From Toxorhynchites rutilus septentrionalis (taxonomy: Eukaryota > Arthropoda > Insecta > Diptera > Culicidae), in assembly GCF_029784135.1 (NCBI RefSeq), contig NC_073746.1:92932075-92996074 (forward strand): a stretch of DNA of 64,000 nt, written 5' to 3'. The notes below the pieces were generated by a model. It did no database searches. It was not told the DNA's origin and worked only from the letters and a program-made list of their open reading frames with translations. The position numbers were made by a program, and so were the translations under genes. This document shows positions 43,791 through 55,824 of the stretch, one piece after another. The number at the start of each line of letters is the position of its first letter. The first letter of the stretch is position 1.

Positions 43791-45038
43791 AAGGGTGTGT
43801 CACATCAAATTGCATCACGGAAAAAACGCTGTAGAAATTCGCCCAGTAGACCGATCCTTTTGAAAATTTTAGACAGTAAAATAAAAACTATTAAACAACT
43901 TTTGGCATTTTCTTTTTATTCATACTTCGAGCCCAAGCTCGTATTCTCGCACCTTCCTCTTTACCCCGTCCATATGGTTCTGTACAACGTCAGGTTGTAG
44001 TTTTTTTTGAACAGAAATCCATTTTCTCTTGAAGTCCGCCTCCGATTTGACAACTTTTGGGTTCTTCCGGAGGGCCTGCTTCATAATATTTCTCTATTGG
44101 GCGAAGCTCCAGCGCGTTGGGCGGGTTCATTTCCTTTGGCACGAAGGTGACCCCGTTGGCTTCGTACCACTCCAACACGTCCTTTGAATAGTGGCACGAA
44201 GCGAGATCCGGCCAGAAGATGGTCGGGCCCTCGTGCTGCTTCAATAGTGGTAGTAAGCGCTTCTGTAGGCACTCCTTAAGGTAAACCTGCCCCACTTTCC
44301 GCAAGAGCAGATCGCTTGCCACACCATGTACTTTTTGGCAAACTTTGATAGTTTCTGCTTGCGAATCTCCTCCGGAACGCTGAATTTGTCCCGGCAGCTG
44401 ACGAAAGTCCGCTTTGACGTAGGTTTCGTTGTCCATTACCAGGCAATGCGGCTTCGTCAGCATTTCGGTGTACAGCTTCCGGGCTCGCGTCTTCCCCACC
44501 ATGTTTGGCCTTTCGTCGCGGTTAGGAGCCTTCTGAACCTTGTATGTACGCAGGCCCTCCCGCTGCTTGGTCCGCTGGACGAATGAACTTGACAAATTCA
44601 GCTTATTGGCGACATCCCGGACCGAACTTCTCGGATCACGTCTAAACTGCTTAACTACGCGCTTGTGATCTTTTTCACTGACGGAGCATCCATTTTTGCC
44701 GTTCTTCACCTTCCGGTCGATGGTTAGGTTCTCGAAGTATCGTTTTAGTACTCTGCTGACCGTGGATTGGACGATTCCCAGAATCTTACCGATGTCCCGA
44801 TGTGACAACTCCGGATTCTCGAAATGAGTGCACAGGATTAATTCACGACGCACGACGCACGACGCACGACGCTTCGTTCGACGACATTTTTTCAAATTTA
44901 CGAAAAATTGACAGTGAAGCATGGCCAACGTGATCTATACACTGTTATCTGATTATAAGCGAAAGCTGAAGATATAATTCCTAAAAATTAAATTTCTACA
45001 GCGTTTTTTCGTGATGCAATTTGATGTGACACACCATT
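43791..45038 (-). mobile_element. ITmD37E-type transposon with long TIRs
   Basis: The left TIR (43791-43839) begins AAGGGTGTGTCACATCAAAT and the right TIR (44991-45038), complemented, begins AAATGGTGTGTCACATCAAA. They match over about 48 bp through CTGTAGAAATT with few differences. TA lies at both outer edges (43789-43790 and 45039-45040). The 1.25-kb size and single transposase fit the ITm superfamily. The TIR similarity suggests a younger insertion than the other DD37E relics here. Confidence 0.93.
43990..44928 (-). pseudogene. DD37E transposase, frameshifted
   Basis: The main frame has 312 codons. Helix-turn-helix segments lie around residues 41-64 (LSHRDIGKILGIVQSTVSRV) and 98-117. The catalytic triad is D166 (VMDNETYVK), D241 (FWPDLASCHYS) and E279 (LRPIEKYY), with exactly 37 residues between the second Asp and the Glu, the spacing that defines ITmD37E. 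A short segment after FRQLPGQ is read in the wrong frame and appears partly deleted. A one-base shift after EKYY replaces the normal C-terminus; the correct C-terminal reading (RKNPKVVKSEADF) is visible in another frame. A tandem GCACGACGC duplication lies near 44850. Intact triad, but probably inactive. Confidence 0.9.
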
Positions 45039-45044
45039 TACTCA

Positions 45045-45310
45045 ACATCAAAAAATACCTCCAGCTTGCATGTATTTACAGCAAAACGGATTCCCTCAGG
45101 CACAATAATTTTGAAGTTCGTGTTAGGGAACACAGCTCACTGGGAAAAAATGCCCCCGACTTGCATGTTTTGACAAAGCGGATTTCCCGAGGCACATTGA
45201 TTTTGAAGTCCGTGTTAGGGAAACACAGCTAGACGGGAACAAAAATACCTCCGACTTGCATGTTTATTTGCAAAGCGGATTTCCACAGGTACATCGATTT
45301 TGAAGTCTGA
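45045..45310 (+). repeat. three-unit minisatellite, about 95-bp period
   Basis: Units share ACTTGCATGT, AAAGCGGATTTCC, GGCACATTGATTTTGAAGTC and GTTAGGGAACACAGCT, with CTTGCA at about 45065, 45160 and 45255. It abuts the right end of the DD37E transposon. Confidence 0.9.
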
Positions 45311-45639
45311 AACCGAAAATCGGGCCAATCAAAATTTGACAGTTAGGGCGTTTAGATAACACTTGACATTTTACAGTTATTCAATTGTTCATCTCATGAA
45401 AAATAATATTTTATTAATTGTGATAGACGCGTAGAAATATTCCCTATCAATTGATTCAAACATCTTTCCGATCTGTTAAGGAATGTTCGAGTTATAAGCA
45501 TTCGAAATACGGGTAGGGTTAGCAAACAAATCGGCAGAACAAATGTGTGGGGAAAAAAGAAGGTTCTTCCAGTTTTCATGAATTTAAACCGTTCAGAGAT
45601 TATCGAATTGTAATGTATAGCATATTAAACAAATCTTAG

Positions 45640-45790
45640 AGAATTTCCGATTCGATTGGTATGCAAATCATGAGAATTCGTTCACAGTGAAAATAGTTAT
45701 TAACGTTAACTTTATTTCATAAAAACGTGACCTGTTTTTTGATTTGGCACCCTTCCTGAAAGACGTAGTTCTACGTCAAAAAACTTAGTT
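45640..45790 (+). repeat. dispersed repeat with GACGTAG-CTACGTC palindrome, copy B
   Basis: ATAGTTATTAACGTTAACTT, GACCTGTTTTTTGATTTGGC and GACGTAGTTCTACGTC are the reverse complement of 11285-11450. The stretch 45800-46680 shows nothing else I can name. Confidence 0.6.
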
Positions 45791-46679
45791 TAGCGAATAT
45801 ATACTTAAAATGTAGGAGAAGATAATGAAAAATATCTATCAGTGTGTTTGCCTCGTCGGGACTGTATCGGCTCTGTGGCGGACATGACTGAGTATTGGCT
45901 TGTCATTTGACATTGCAATTTTTTGAACTGTTATCTGTAAATAAAATCAGTTCGTTGTTTTTTTTGTTTACCTAACTGATTTCAATGCTGTAAAAAATAA
46001 CTAAAGCATCCTTGTCTTGTTCAAATCTCTATAGGGGAACGAGGCGGGACCATCACCATCATCAGAGAGATTTCTGTAACGCTCGTAGAAGGCATTACTA
46101 CCACCTTCTATGAATCGGATTGAAGCCGAACGATTGTGCTCATCGGTTTCGTGATCGGTTTGGTTGCAAAACTAGTTGGTTGGTTTTCGCCTTTCCTGAA
46201 ATTTTCGTCCATTACGCATACAAACATTGAGGCAAAAATATGTAACAGAAGATTCCTCGAAACTTGTAGCTTTGAAATTATTCATATCACATCTCCAGTT
46301 ATTCATTTATAGCGAATTTTGGCTGCTTGACATGCTTGTCTATTTTTTTGTCGAGTATATTTCAGGACATGTGTTTTCGCAATAATTTGATGTGGAAAAC
46401 ACTTGGGTGAACTTTCGGCGATAAATATGCTCCTTTTTTGCATTTGAGCATCATGTAATACATTATTAGATGGCAATAAACCAACCTAATAATCCATTCC
46501 AGAAAGCAGATTCAAATCTGATTCTCATCCGGAATCCAACAAAACAAGCAAAACAATCTCATATTTTAACGCTCCAAACGGGGAAAGTGTTGCATCACTC
46601 TCGACCGAATAGTTTACATGATAATAAGGTGTTAATTAGCAATAATTAAAATTAATCGTCTCACTTAGACAATCACTGG

Positions 46680-48110
46680 ACGCGGTGGTAGGACCTTTGA
46701 CCCGTCTCGAGAAGTCACTGCATACAGAAAGCACCCGTTTCCGTCTCTCACCAAGCGAGATGAGAGCTATTAATCACCCCCACTAGCACACGAGTGCGCG
46801 CTTACCCGTACGCATGGATAGTTTCGAAATCACGCTTCCAAAGATGCAACGAAGAGCAAGTGTTACGCCACGAAGGGGGAAGTGAGCACACATGCCAAGA
46901 TGGATCGTCAGGCAGCACTGATTAAGCAGTATATTTAAATTCGAATGATGTCAACTAGCGTCATCTCGGAACGCGCTTATGGCGACAGCAGCAGCAACCG
47001 CCCCAAGAACAGGTATATTTGCAATTGAGCATATTTATCATGCGTGATTGATTTACGGTCAGGTGCGGCAAGGCTTTCCAGCGACAAATCAGAGTCGATG
47101 TCGTAATAGTGCTGTAGTTTCGAAAACCGGTGGAATTAATTGGTATTCGGTGAATGATTAAATCATACTCCGTGTGTGCTCCGGAGGCCTTAGGTGGGTT
47201 GCAGATGTATGTTCGAATTTCTTTCTCGGTCGTCCAGTGCCAATTTTTATCTCCAACCGTTGAGAGGTTTTATAAATAAATTATGTGAAATATCGAGTCG
47301 TAATTTTGGAATCGATTTAGCTGCCGGATCTTGAATGGTTCGAATGGAAAAATATAAAATTTTTCCATAACTTCACCATTATAAATCAGTCCGAACAAAA
47401 TCTAACGAATGCAAATCACATTTCCGCGTACAGTAAGCACATTCCTTCATTATACAATTAGATAAATCAATAGGCGCTATTCTCGAAGCGCAACAGTCCA
47501 ATGTAACCGTGTGGCCTGTTGACGGCTGGCCCCTTGGAGCATTGGGGTGCCCATTTCAATCAGGCTCAATTGCGCGAGTTCGAAGTTCCTCGTTCGCTCG
47601 TGTGTGTGGGGTCTCGCAGCAAACAATCTCCGATAATCAATAAATTATCTCGGAGACTCGATACATCGGAGCCACTCCAGAAAATTGCCCACACATTGCC
47701 CACCACTCACGAATCCGTCAGCGACTGCAGGCCATTTAGCACTTCTGTCGGTCGCTGAACGCACAGCTGGACAACAAGGTGCAACGTGCCGTTTATGTCC
47801 ACCGGTTAGGGGTTCGCGATCGGCGATTGAAGCGTATAAAATAATAATATTAGTAATGTACCCACAATAACGACGCGCGGCCGCTCGTTCAGGACAGGAT
47901 GGGAAACCTCGGGAGAACTACGGGCATCGTGCCCACAATCGCAGTGTGTGCGATTTACGACCCAGCCGTGGTTCACACACTTTGCTGTCTCCGAAGCTGG
48001 AGATAGGAGTTCTATGTTGATCTGGAGTCAGCTGCAAGAGGAGTGAGTATAGCAGGGCATGCAAATGTGGGTGGTTCTTAACCGAGTAAAGCGATAAGAA
48101 TAAGAAGAAG
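46680..48110. other. GC-richer, apparently unique DNA
   Basis: There are no repeats or transposon motifs. Short frames at 47519-47870 have no recognised domain. A GAGGA|GTGAGT donor-like site is at about 48040. It may be host regulatory or intronic sequence. The next stretch to 48620 is AT-rich and featureless. Confidence 0.35.
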
Positions 48111-48728
48111 AATGTTCAAATTGGTTTATAGGTTATTTACAAATGTGACATAGATTTTTTTTAATCACGATATTAACACTTACTCAATAACTGATGAATC
48201 TTGCGTTATTTTCCCCGTCTTGAACATTGGCATCACTACTTTTCGCCTTCCTCTATACAACTTTTACATATCGAATAAGATGAAGCATGATCGCAAAAAA
48301 ACCTTCTTCAAATAATCAAAAAGCTGTTGTTTTTTCCACTCAAACTGGGCATGAAGCAACTGTGGACACTAATGGAATGCCTTTTTTCTGCCATTTTCTA
48401 TTCAGTTAGGTGTGGAAAAATAGCGTTTAATTTTTGCTTCGCACTGAACAAGTAGAGAAAAATGAAAGATTTTAAAGCACAAGCATTTCTTTGTAGGTTG
48501 CAAAGATGTTTGCATCAATTGATAGAAAATATTGCTACGCGTCTATACCAATGAATCACATCTTATTTTCCTTGAGACAAACAATTGAATAATTGTGAAA
48601 TATCAAGCATTGTCTAAATCAGTGGCGTCGAGTTAAGCTTTCGTACCCGGGGCGGAAGAGTTGATTTGCACCCCAATCCCCCGTCAGAAATCATATTTAT
48701 CCAATTTCTTCATATAAGGGGCTGACCA

Positions 48729-48835
48729 TATACCACGTGGACAGAAAAACCACTATTTTAGACTCCCCCTCCCCTCCGTGGACAAGCGTGAACATTTTCA
48801 TACCCCTACCCCCCCTTTGTCCACGTGGACAGTTT
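48729..48835. repeat. GTCCACGTGG repeat, copy 2
   Basis: ACCACGTGGACAGA, GTGGACAAGCGTGAACATTT, a C-rich tract and TTTGTCCACGTGGACAG repeat the order seen at 34076. It is preceded at 48620-48680 by the AGTGGCGTCGAG / CCCGGGGCGG fragment. Confidence 0.65.
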
Positions 48836-49533
48836 CCCTTTTAATCAAAATAACTAAGGAAATAACTGAATTGCGCCTAAATTCCATTTAAGTTTATTTT
48901 ATTTCAAGTTTTACCAGCTGTACCAGCTTTGCTGTGTTTTACGGTAGAGAAATGAGTAGAATAACAAAACACATGTTTCATTTAATTTCAAAATACCGTT
49001 CCGAACCATATTTCGGACACTTTGTTCTAATATCTTGAGATGCTTAATGCACTGATGATATAACTATAAAATTAATATCACAATTGCTTGTTTAGAGTAA
49101 TCCCTTGGTTTCACTATCACTTCATTTGAGAATTACATTTGAATTATCACATAGTTGGAAAAAATCCATCCAAAATCCAAAATCCACTCATTATCGTTTG
49201 TGTTTGACGTTTGCTTAGCGTGAGCACGTAGAATTTACCCGTTCATAAATATTTAAATTTCTCCCGTGTTTCATAAGTTCTCATCATCGTTATCAGGTTA
49301 CTGTGCTTGCATGGTAAGTGTTTCGCAGTTGACTATAGAATATAATCAAGTGTAATGTAATTTTCTGAAAGAAAATTACAAAATGAAGTGTCCGAAATTT
49401 GAATTCAATCTGTCCGAAATTTGTTTTTTTTATAAATGGTGTCCGAAGTTTGATTCTTATTCGCTTCATTTGAAAAGCATTTTATTTCATGATTTTTTGT
49501 TTTTGTTTTCAATCAAACAGGTTCCACAGAATA

Positions 49534-50015
49534 GGGGGTCTCCGTAGCCACATTGGTTGCGCGTTCGCTTAGTAAGCGATCGATCGTGAGTTCAAAACTC
49601 AGGGCCCTCATTGACCATCTTTGTGTTGTTACAGAATAGCTACGTCCACGCAACAATCATCAGCGATGGAGATCGATCCACGGTCGAAATAAGACCGATT
49701 CATCCATACAACTGCTCTGCTCTGCAAGACACATCGGGCTGCTGTTCTATAAATAACTGAACAATGATCAATTAACTGTCTCCGCTGTCCGGTGGTCCAA
49801 CTGGATAATGGAAGAACAGAAAGAATACCCTTACGCCTAAATGGCTACTGTGTGAATGCACCATATGTAATGGTATAGAAGGAATACTGGCGAATGACAA
49901 CTGTGTAATGTGCTAATTATAGATATGATAACCATGTGACATGTACACGATTAAAATTCGGCTCTGTTACATCAAAAATGCTAATGAGCCTTAAATAAAT
50001 AAATGGGATAAAAAA
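49534..50015 (+). mobile_element. tRNA-derived long SINE, copy 3
   Basis: It starts GGGGGTCTCCGTAGCCACAT, has a TAGCCACATTGG A-box-like segment and GTTCAAAAC B-box-like word, and ends AATGCTAATGAGCCTTAAAT with an A-rich tail. Flanks AAACAGGTTCCACAG (from 49515) and AAACAGGTACCAAAG (from 50017) are an imperfect target duplication. It is nearly collinear with the copies at 7606 and 36139. Confidence 0.88.
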
Positions 50016-50159
50016 AAACAGGTACCAAAGTAGAAAGACTAAAAGCATATTGAACTAATTTATTAAAAATATCAACCAAATAATAACTATGCATAAAGTT
50101 GAGATCTGTTTTCTGCATCATATGCCTTAAGCGTCCGAAATATGATTCAGAACGGTACT

Positions 50160-50345
50160 TGTGGGTAAACTTTTTTTTTGTTTTTCCATTATCAGCGAAG
50201 ATATGCAGGCTATCTAGTTTGCCAACACGGAAACTCGTAATGTACAGTTGACCAGGTGAGGAAAAATTCGCATCTGAATATAAACTACACAACTTCAAAG
50301 ATTGACCTTGAGCTTTATTGATTGCAAATGCCAATCGAATAAAAA
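50160..50345 (-). pseudogene. Helitron helicase C-terminal fragment
   Basis: The minus-strand frame reads FIRLAFAINKAQGQSLKLC, then FSSPGQLYITSFRVGKLDSL and HIFADNGKTKK. This is the end of the PIF1-like helicase of Helitrons: the AxTINKxQGQSL block, a GQLYVxxSRVGK block and the DGKTKN tail. The Arg-finger region is altered (SFRVGK). The Rep domain and the rest of the helicase are absent, so this is a scrap beside the SINE tail. Confidence 0.85.
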
Positions 50346-50629
50346 TAAGTGGATTTAAAATTATTTTCAAATACAATTTTAGTTCAGGACATATAATGAA
50401 ATGTGTTGATATCAGAATGAAATGTGTTGAATAGAATATATAGATACAATAATGTTAATTAAAGTTTACAGCTTTATTAAAAGTGTACTTGTTCCATCTG
50501 GAAATCCACTAACATCTTCGCCAGTAATAATCCAGTCAACCTGATTGATTCGCTTTCAATCGATTCAAATGAAATTCCAGTAGAATTTTTTTCACAGAGA
50601 TATTCTCGATCTAACGAAAAATCATCCTT

Positions 50630-50866
50630 TCACTTTGGATTATGAATATTTAATGTAAATCGATGGACAGTTATGAAATGTTCTATACAAGACCCAATTA
50701 TTGCTTTGACATGCATCGTTTTATGACAGTTACAGCGTTCCAAAACCCACTCAAAGTTTTCGATGTTGCATTCTGGTCCTTTATTTTTTTTTTGTTGAGT
50801 GCAGATCTTTGCCCACTTCGGAATATGATCGATCACAGCAAATGCCGATTCATCTTCACTCTGCAT
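50630..50866 (-). other. 78-codon ORF with CxCH-type cluster, unknown
   Basis: The minus-strand frame starts MQSEDESAFAVIDHIPKWAK and contains NFEWVLERCNCHKTMHVKA and IIGSCIEHFITVHRF. The Cys/His spacing hints at a metal-binding motif, but I recognise no family. It may be transposon-derived, as a Helitron fragment lies just downstream on the same strand. Confidence 0.3.
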
Positions 50867-51772
50867 TTCCGATTCACCTTTAGTCTGCAGTGCAATACGA
50901 AACCTTTTCCGCCATAGCTCGGAAAATTTTCAGAGGATATATATCAAGATGTTTTATTATTTTTCAAATCCTTATCGACCATTCTGCAATCCATTTACCT
51001 TTTGCGGTCGTATGTCTGCTCTCAGCCACCACAGCGAGGTATCATACTAAATACTTTATCCAACCGCATGCAATTATTTACACTACTTTTGTACGAGTTG
51101 TAATGTCTAGTGAACTTGATCATGGAATAATACGCAGTTTGTATGGAGAATAGATAACGTTACTCGGTGTAAACAAAAGATTATTAACGAGGAGAAATAA
51201 GAGAATCATTGGGAATTATGACGACTAGTGGTGCATGGATCATCTTTCGCAAATGTAAAAAAATTACAATATTTTGAAAAAATGGTTACTTTTCGAGAAA
51301 AGTAATACAAAAAATGGTTTCACACGTAATTTTTCATGAAAAACTATGAAGACATTTTCATTCTTAAACTAACTGTTCTCGAGGTAGAAAAAAATCTATA
51401 GAAAATTTGATGAATTAACCATATGCGTAATATCGTGAATACTCAACCATTATGGAATCGTTTAATTTTCACAGTTTTTAGTTATGAACGTCTATGTATA
51501 GCCCGTAACTATAAAAAGTCATAGGATCATAGGAAATAGCACGGTTGTTCACAGTTTACGTGAGTTATTTTCAGAATATGGATTTCAGTAAAGAAGTCCA
51601 ATGATTTAGCAAATATATATGAAGCACTCTCAGTAAATATCTGACTCTCAACTCAATCAGTTTATTGATAATTACGTAATACTCAGGTTGGGCGGAGTTT
51701 TGAAATTCTTGAAGGAAAGGAAGGTCTTGTATTATAGAGAATTTAAATTTTTGCAGTTCATTCGTCTCTAGC

Positions 51773-51850
51773 CTTGAGAAAGGCCCTTTGAAAACTCTAC
51801 TCTACTCTACTCCAGCGCTACCACCTCCACCCTCTTGCCTTGAGAAAGGC
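51773..51850. repeat. paired CCTTGAGAAAGGC hairpins
   Basis: CCTTGAGAAAGGC occurs at about 51773 and again at about 51838. Each can form a short hairpin. Between them lies a CTCTA tandem run. Function unknown. Confidence 0.45.
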
Positions 51851-51984
51851 ACTCGATCCCTCGCCGTCCAGCTCGTCCAGCAACGATGGTGTCCAGTCGG
51901 TGGCCACACAAAGAATGTTGATGAATTCTTGAAAAGGGAACAGTTTTTATTTAAATTAGAGTGAAAAAATATTTATTCTTCGTG

Positions 51985-52095
51985 TCCACGTGGACATAGT
52001 CTATACACCCTCCCTCCTCTCCGTGGACAAGCGTGACCAATTTGATACCCTCTACCCCCCTGAAGTCGTCCACGCGGTATGTGGACAGCCCCTAA
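51985..52095. repeat. GTCCACGTGG repeat, copy 3
   Basis: GTGTCCACGTGGACATAGTC, CCGTGGACAAGCGTGACC and GTCCACGCGGTATGTGGACA repeat the plan at 34076 and 48729. It is followed by a GGAGGCGCTCCGCCTCC perfect palindrome at about 52132. Confidence 0.65.
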
Positions 52096-52221
52096 ATTCG
52101 GTTCATTCTGCACCCCTAAAATCGTGCACCCGGAGGCGCTCCGCCTCCACCGTACCCCCTGTCGACGCCACTGGTCTGAATGCACTATGTGCCTCGTTTT
52201 GATTGGTCCAATTTGTGCTCC

Positions 52222-52548
52222 TCAAATGGGTCTGACCAAAAGAAGCAACCAGAGTAACAGTGGGGTATGATTTGGATACACCGATAGTTTTGTAAAGTTT
52301 GGCCAAGTGGAAACACAATCCCTTACGTGCTTATCAACCGTACGGCATACCGTACTTATCAAGAAGTCGATAAAACTATTGGACGATGAAAAGTCTGTAG
52401 TCTGCGGGGGCTTCAAGGCCCCTGTTCCACTAATATCATCAATAACGGCCCACAGATAACCGTAACGCATCACTTTCGGGTAATCAGTGATATTGATGCG
52501 AGATTGCATGTGGCTGCATTCAGTTTGTCTAGAAAAGTGAGCACACAA
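52222..52548 (-). other. 108-codon ORF, unknown
   Basis: The minus-strand frame begins MCAHFSRQTECSHMQSRINI and includes YLWAVIDDISGTGALKPPQ and FLISTVCRTVDKHVRDC. Composition is protein-like, but I recognise no domain. It could be a fragment of a transposon protein or a pseudogene. Confidence 0.25.
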
Positions 52549-52789
52549 ATGTCAAAATCGCGAGAGCAAAAATTAATCCATTGGCGCCAAACCTTACACA
52601 AAGTTCTTAGAAGTTATTACACGTTATTACAGTACGATGCATTCTAAAGCGATATACGAAATAATAATAAATAATATTGGTTTATAGAAACTTGCACAAT
52701 GGAAGTCTACAAAAATGTCCAATTAGAGACAAATCACTATATTTAACAAAGACTACCCCTTCTGTGACATAACCGAAGGGACATAGGAA

Positions 52790-53590
52790 TCAGTCCCCTA
52801 CATTATCCACCCGTTTTTTAATTTTTTTTTCAGTTTTCTCTTTTTTTCAATTTTCTATTTCCCGCATTTTCATATTTGGAATTTCGGATTTTTTATGTTT
52901 GGAAATTGGTGTTTTCGGAATTTTCATTGTTTTTTTTTTTAAGTTGTTTATTTTAATATTCATAATTTTCAATTTCGGTGGTTTTCAATTTACGTAATTT
53001 ACTTTTTTTACTTAAATTTAATTTTCGTTATATTCAATTTTTATAGTTCTTGATTTTTTTCACTACTGGTAATTTAAAAATAATTTTTTTTTTGAGTTTT
53101 AGGAATTTTCTGTGTTGATTTTTTGAAAAAAAATGCATTTTGTTTTTTTTACATTCCATGTTTTACAATTCCATTGTAATTTTCAATGTTAATTATTTCA
53201 TTTAAATTTTTCTCGCGTCTTTTTTTCTGTATTATAGTGACTTTTAAAACTTTTGACTGGCTCGTCACTTTTACCTTCCATTTTGGAAGATTGTCTGGAG
53301 TGAGAATTGAACTCGTGACCTTTACTGCGAGAGATAGTCGTCCATTAGTTTTTATTTTCAATTAGTTTCACCTTCCGTTATTTTAAATTTTAGCAAGTTT
53401 TTTTATTTGCGTTATTAATTTTTTTTCCAATTACTTTTTCGTTATTTAAATTTTGGTAATTTTAGATTTTACTAATTTTAATAATTTTCATAATTTACTG
53501 CTTTCTCTTCAATTCATTTTTGGTTATTTTAACTTTTCGAAATTTTATTTTACAAAATTTTGTTTGGATTTTTTTGGTTTGGAAAATGAA
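52790..53590. repeat. T-rich cryptically simple DNA with tRNA-like SINE scrap
   Basis: Imperfect runs of TTTTCAATTT and TTTTT dominate. At 53225-53345 lies a minus-strand fragment with GGCTCGTCACTTTTACC and AATTGAACTCGTGACC, related to 35810-35910. No coding sequence is supported. Confidence 0.6.
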
Positions 53591-53597
53591 TTTAGGC

Positions 53598-53735
53598 TTA
53601 CTAGCTGACCCGGCAAACTTATTTCTATTTACATAAAATTTATTTTCGTTATCACATTCACGTTTTCTTACCAAGCGCACGTTCGTGGGTCCAATCGCAG
53701 AACTGTTCATTGATTGATCTTCTAATCTACATAAT
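53598..53735 (+). repeat. CTAGCTGACCCGGC head fragment
   Basis: CTAGCTGACCCGGCAAACTT is followed by TTATTTTCGTTATCACATT, GGGTCCAATCGCAGAACTGT and TTGATCTTCTAATCTAC, collinear with 41591-41717 but without the array. It is a truncated copy. Confidence 0.75.
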
Positions 53736-54055
53736 TCCATTTTTATATTTATTATTATATTTTATATTATATATTTTTTGTTTTATAATTTTTTATAATA
53801 GTTTTCATTTTTCACTATTTAATTTTTTGTTGTGATTTTTGTATATATTTCTGGATTTGAATGAATATTGTTTGTTTTCAAAACATAAACATAATTATTT
53901 CTTAGATTAGAAATTTTTCTTTAGTATATTCATCGTTATTCCGCGAATAGTTTTTTTTAAATTCCAATAACTTTTCAATTTTAGTATTTCTACAAATATT
54001 ATTAAAATTTCCTTGTATGTTTTGATTTTACCTATTTTTATCTCATGCTTTTGAA

Positions 54056-54903
54056 ATAAAGCGCGAACTCGATTATATACAGTTCCTGATTTCTTTTCAC
54101 TGTATATAATCGAGTCAAAAAAAATATTTTTTGTTTGTTTTTTTGCATAAAGTTTTTGTTTTTTGTATGTAAAAAAGCAATTTGATTTATGATTCATCCC
54201 CTTAAAGTCAAAAAACACCTTTCTCACATGAAAAAAATAAATTTATCCAAATTTTCTCAGGAGGTGATAGAAAATCATAATTGATGAAAAAAATCCTTCT
54301 ACACCTATGTTTGAATTTCAACAATGACAGAGTTATAGAACTTTTTTTTTTGTTTCGGACTCTGTTGCCTCAAACTGGCTCTACATTGATAAGTACGCAA
54401 CGGGAGACGATTCTGATGCTTTCATTTGAAAGATAAGAAAATTTAGTATAGGATATAGTAGTGGAACAACTAAATTAGTGAATTTTAAAAACATTTTAGA
54501 AGTGAAAAACTTAAAAGTTAATAATTTTTAATGTGTTATTATTAATTTTATCCAAAAAAAATATATTAAACTAGATTGTTTCTATCAATTTAAATGAAGT
54601 TCTTTAACCGCTCCACAATTTGTTCTTTGATGCAAAACTTCTATCTTTCCTAATTTGGCTGCAATATGGATATAAACAATTCCAATTGAAAATTCAAGCA
54701 AAATCTTCAAAAATCACGTTTTTTACCCCACTGTACATGTAATAGCCACTTAAACTCACCTTAACGTTGAAAGTTTACATTTCTTCATGAAATAAACCAA
54801 ATTTGAAATATTTTTTTTTCCAAAGTGAACTTAATCGAGTTCAAAATTGTATATAATCGAATCACATATAATTGAGTCTGTATATAATCGAGTCCGACCT
54901 GTA
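54056..54903. mobile_element. TATAATCGAG-repeat element, copy 2
   Basis: It runs from GCGCGAACTCGATTATATAC to TATAATCGAGTCCGACCTGTA. Internal blocks CATCCCCTTAAAGTCAAAAA, GGAGGTGATAG and CCACTGTACATGTAATAGCC match copy 1, and the 922-bp insertion is absent. The right end has four variants of TATAATCGAGTC. Confidence 0.82.
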
Positions 54904-54904
54904 C

Positions 54905-55785
54905 TGTATTCTATTGGTCAAATCATTTCATTTGATACCAATATTGAGGGGATCGCAAAAAATACATAGTCGACCATTTTGTGGCGGCGACTTTTTCGAA
55001 TTTATGTTATTTATAGTGTAGTGTATTCTCTAAATCAAGCCATTCAGCCATTTTTTTTTGCGGCGGCCAAATTGGATTTTTCAAGATCATGGAATATGCA
55101 GTATTATAATGACAGTTGAATCAAATGTATGTTCCAAATTTCAGATCAATCATTCAACAGGAACGGGGTCAATTTTCTATTTATTTTGGACAACCCAACA
55201 AACATTCAAACATGTATAGAATCAGGTCCAGCTGAATGCAACCATTCAAAAAGTAATCAGTTGTTTGGGGACTGCGGCCATCTTGAAATTGGATTTTTCA
55301 TTATCTGCTATGTTCTACTAGTCGAGAACTTTCTTTTGATACTTTTTTAGGCATTTTTCATAAATAACTGTGCTCTACTAGTCAAGCCTTTTCATTTGAT
55401 ACCTATATTGATGGAATTCTGAGAAAATAGGTAATCCGCCATTTTGTAGTGGACACCATCTTAGATTTGCAGTTTTCATAAATAGCTGTATTCTACTAGT
55501 CAAGCCCTTTCATTTGATATCCATATTGATGGGGTTGTGGAAAAAATATATATAGCGCCATCTTGCGTTGGCGGCCATTTTGGATTTGCATTTTTCATAA
55601 ATAACTGTGTTCTACTAGTGAAGCCCTTTCATTTGACACCCATATTGATTATATTCTGAGAAAATATGTAATCCGTCATTTTGTAGTGGCCGCCATCTTG
55701 GATTTGCATTTTTCATAAATAACTGCATTCTACTGATCAAGCCCTTGATATCCATATTATCTATTCAATATAGAATTATTATACA
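54905..55785 (+). repeat. minisatellite, 118-119-bp period
   Basis: Units share TTTTCATAAATAACTGTG, TCTACTAGTCAAGCCC, TTTCATTTGATACC, CATATTGATGG and GGCCGCCATCTTGGATTTGC. The word TCAAG falls at 55382, 55500, 55619 (TGAAG) and 55737. Earlier, more decayed units extend back to the end of the TATAATCGAG element, so the array may be part of a larger element that ends at 55885. Confidence 0.88.
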
Positions 55786-55824
55786 AACTATTCAAAATTT
55801 CCGAAAATCAAAAATTAAATACTC

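Noticed and set aside
47519..47870. Two overlapping frames in GC-rich DNA
   Set aside because: They use different frames across the same bases, lack domains and have no splice context.
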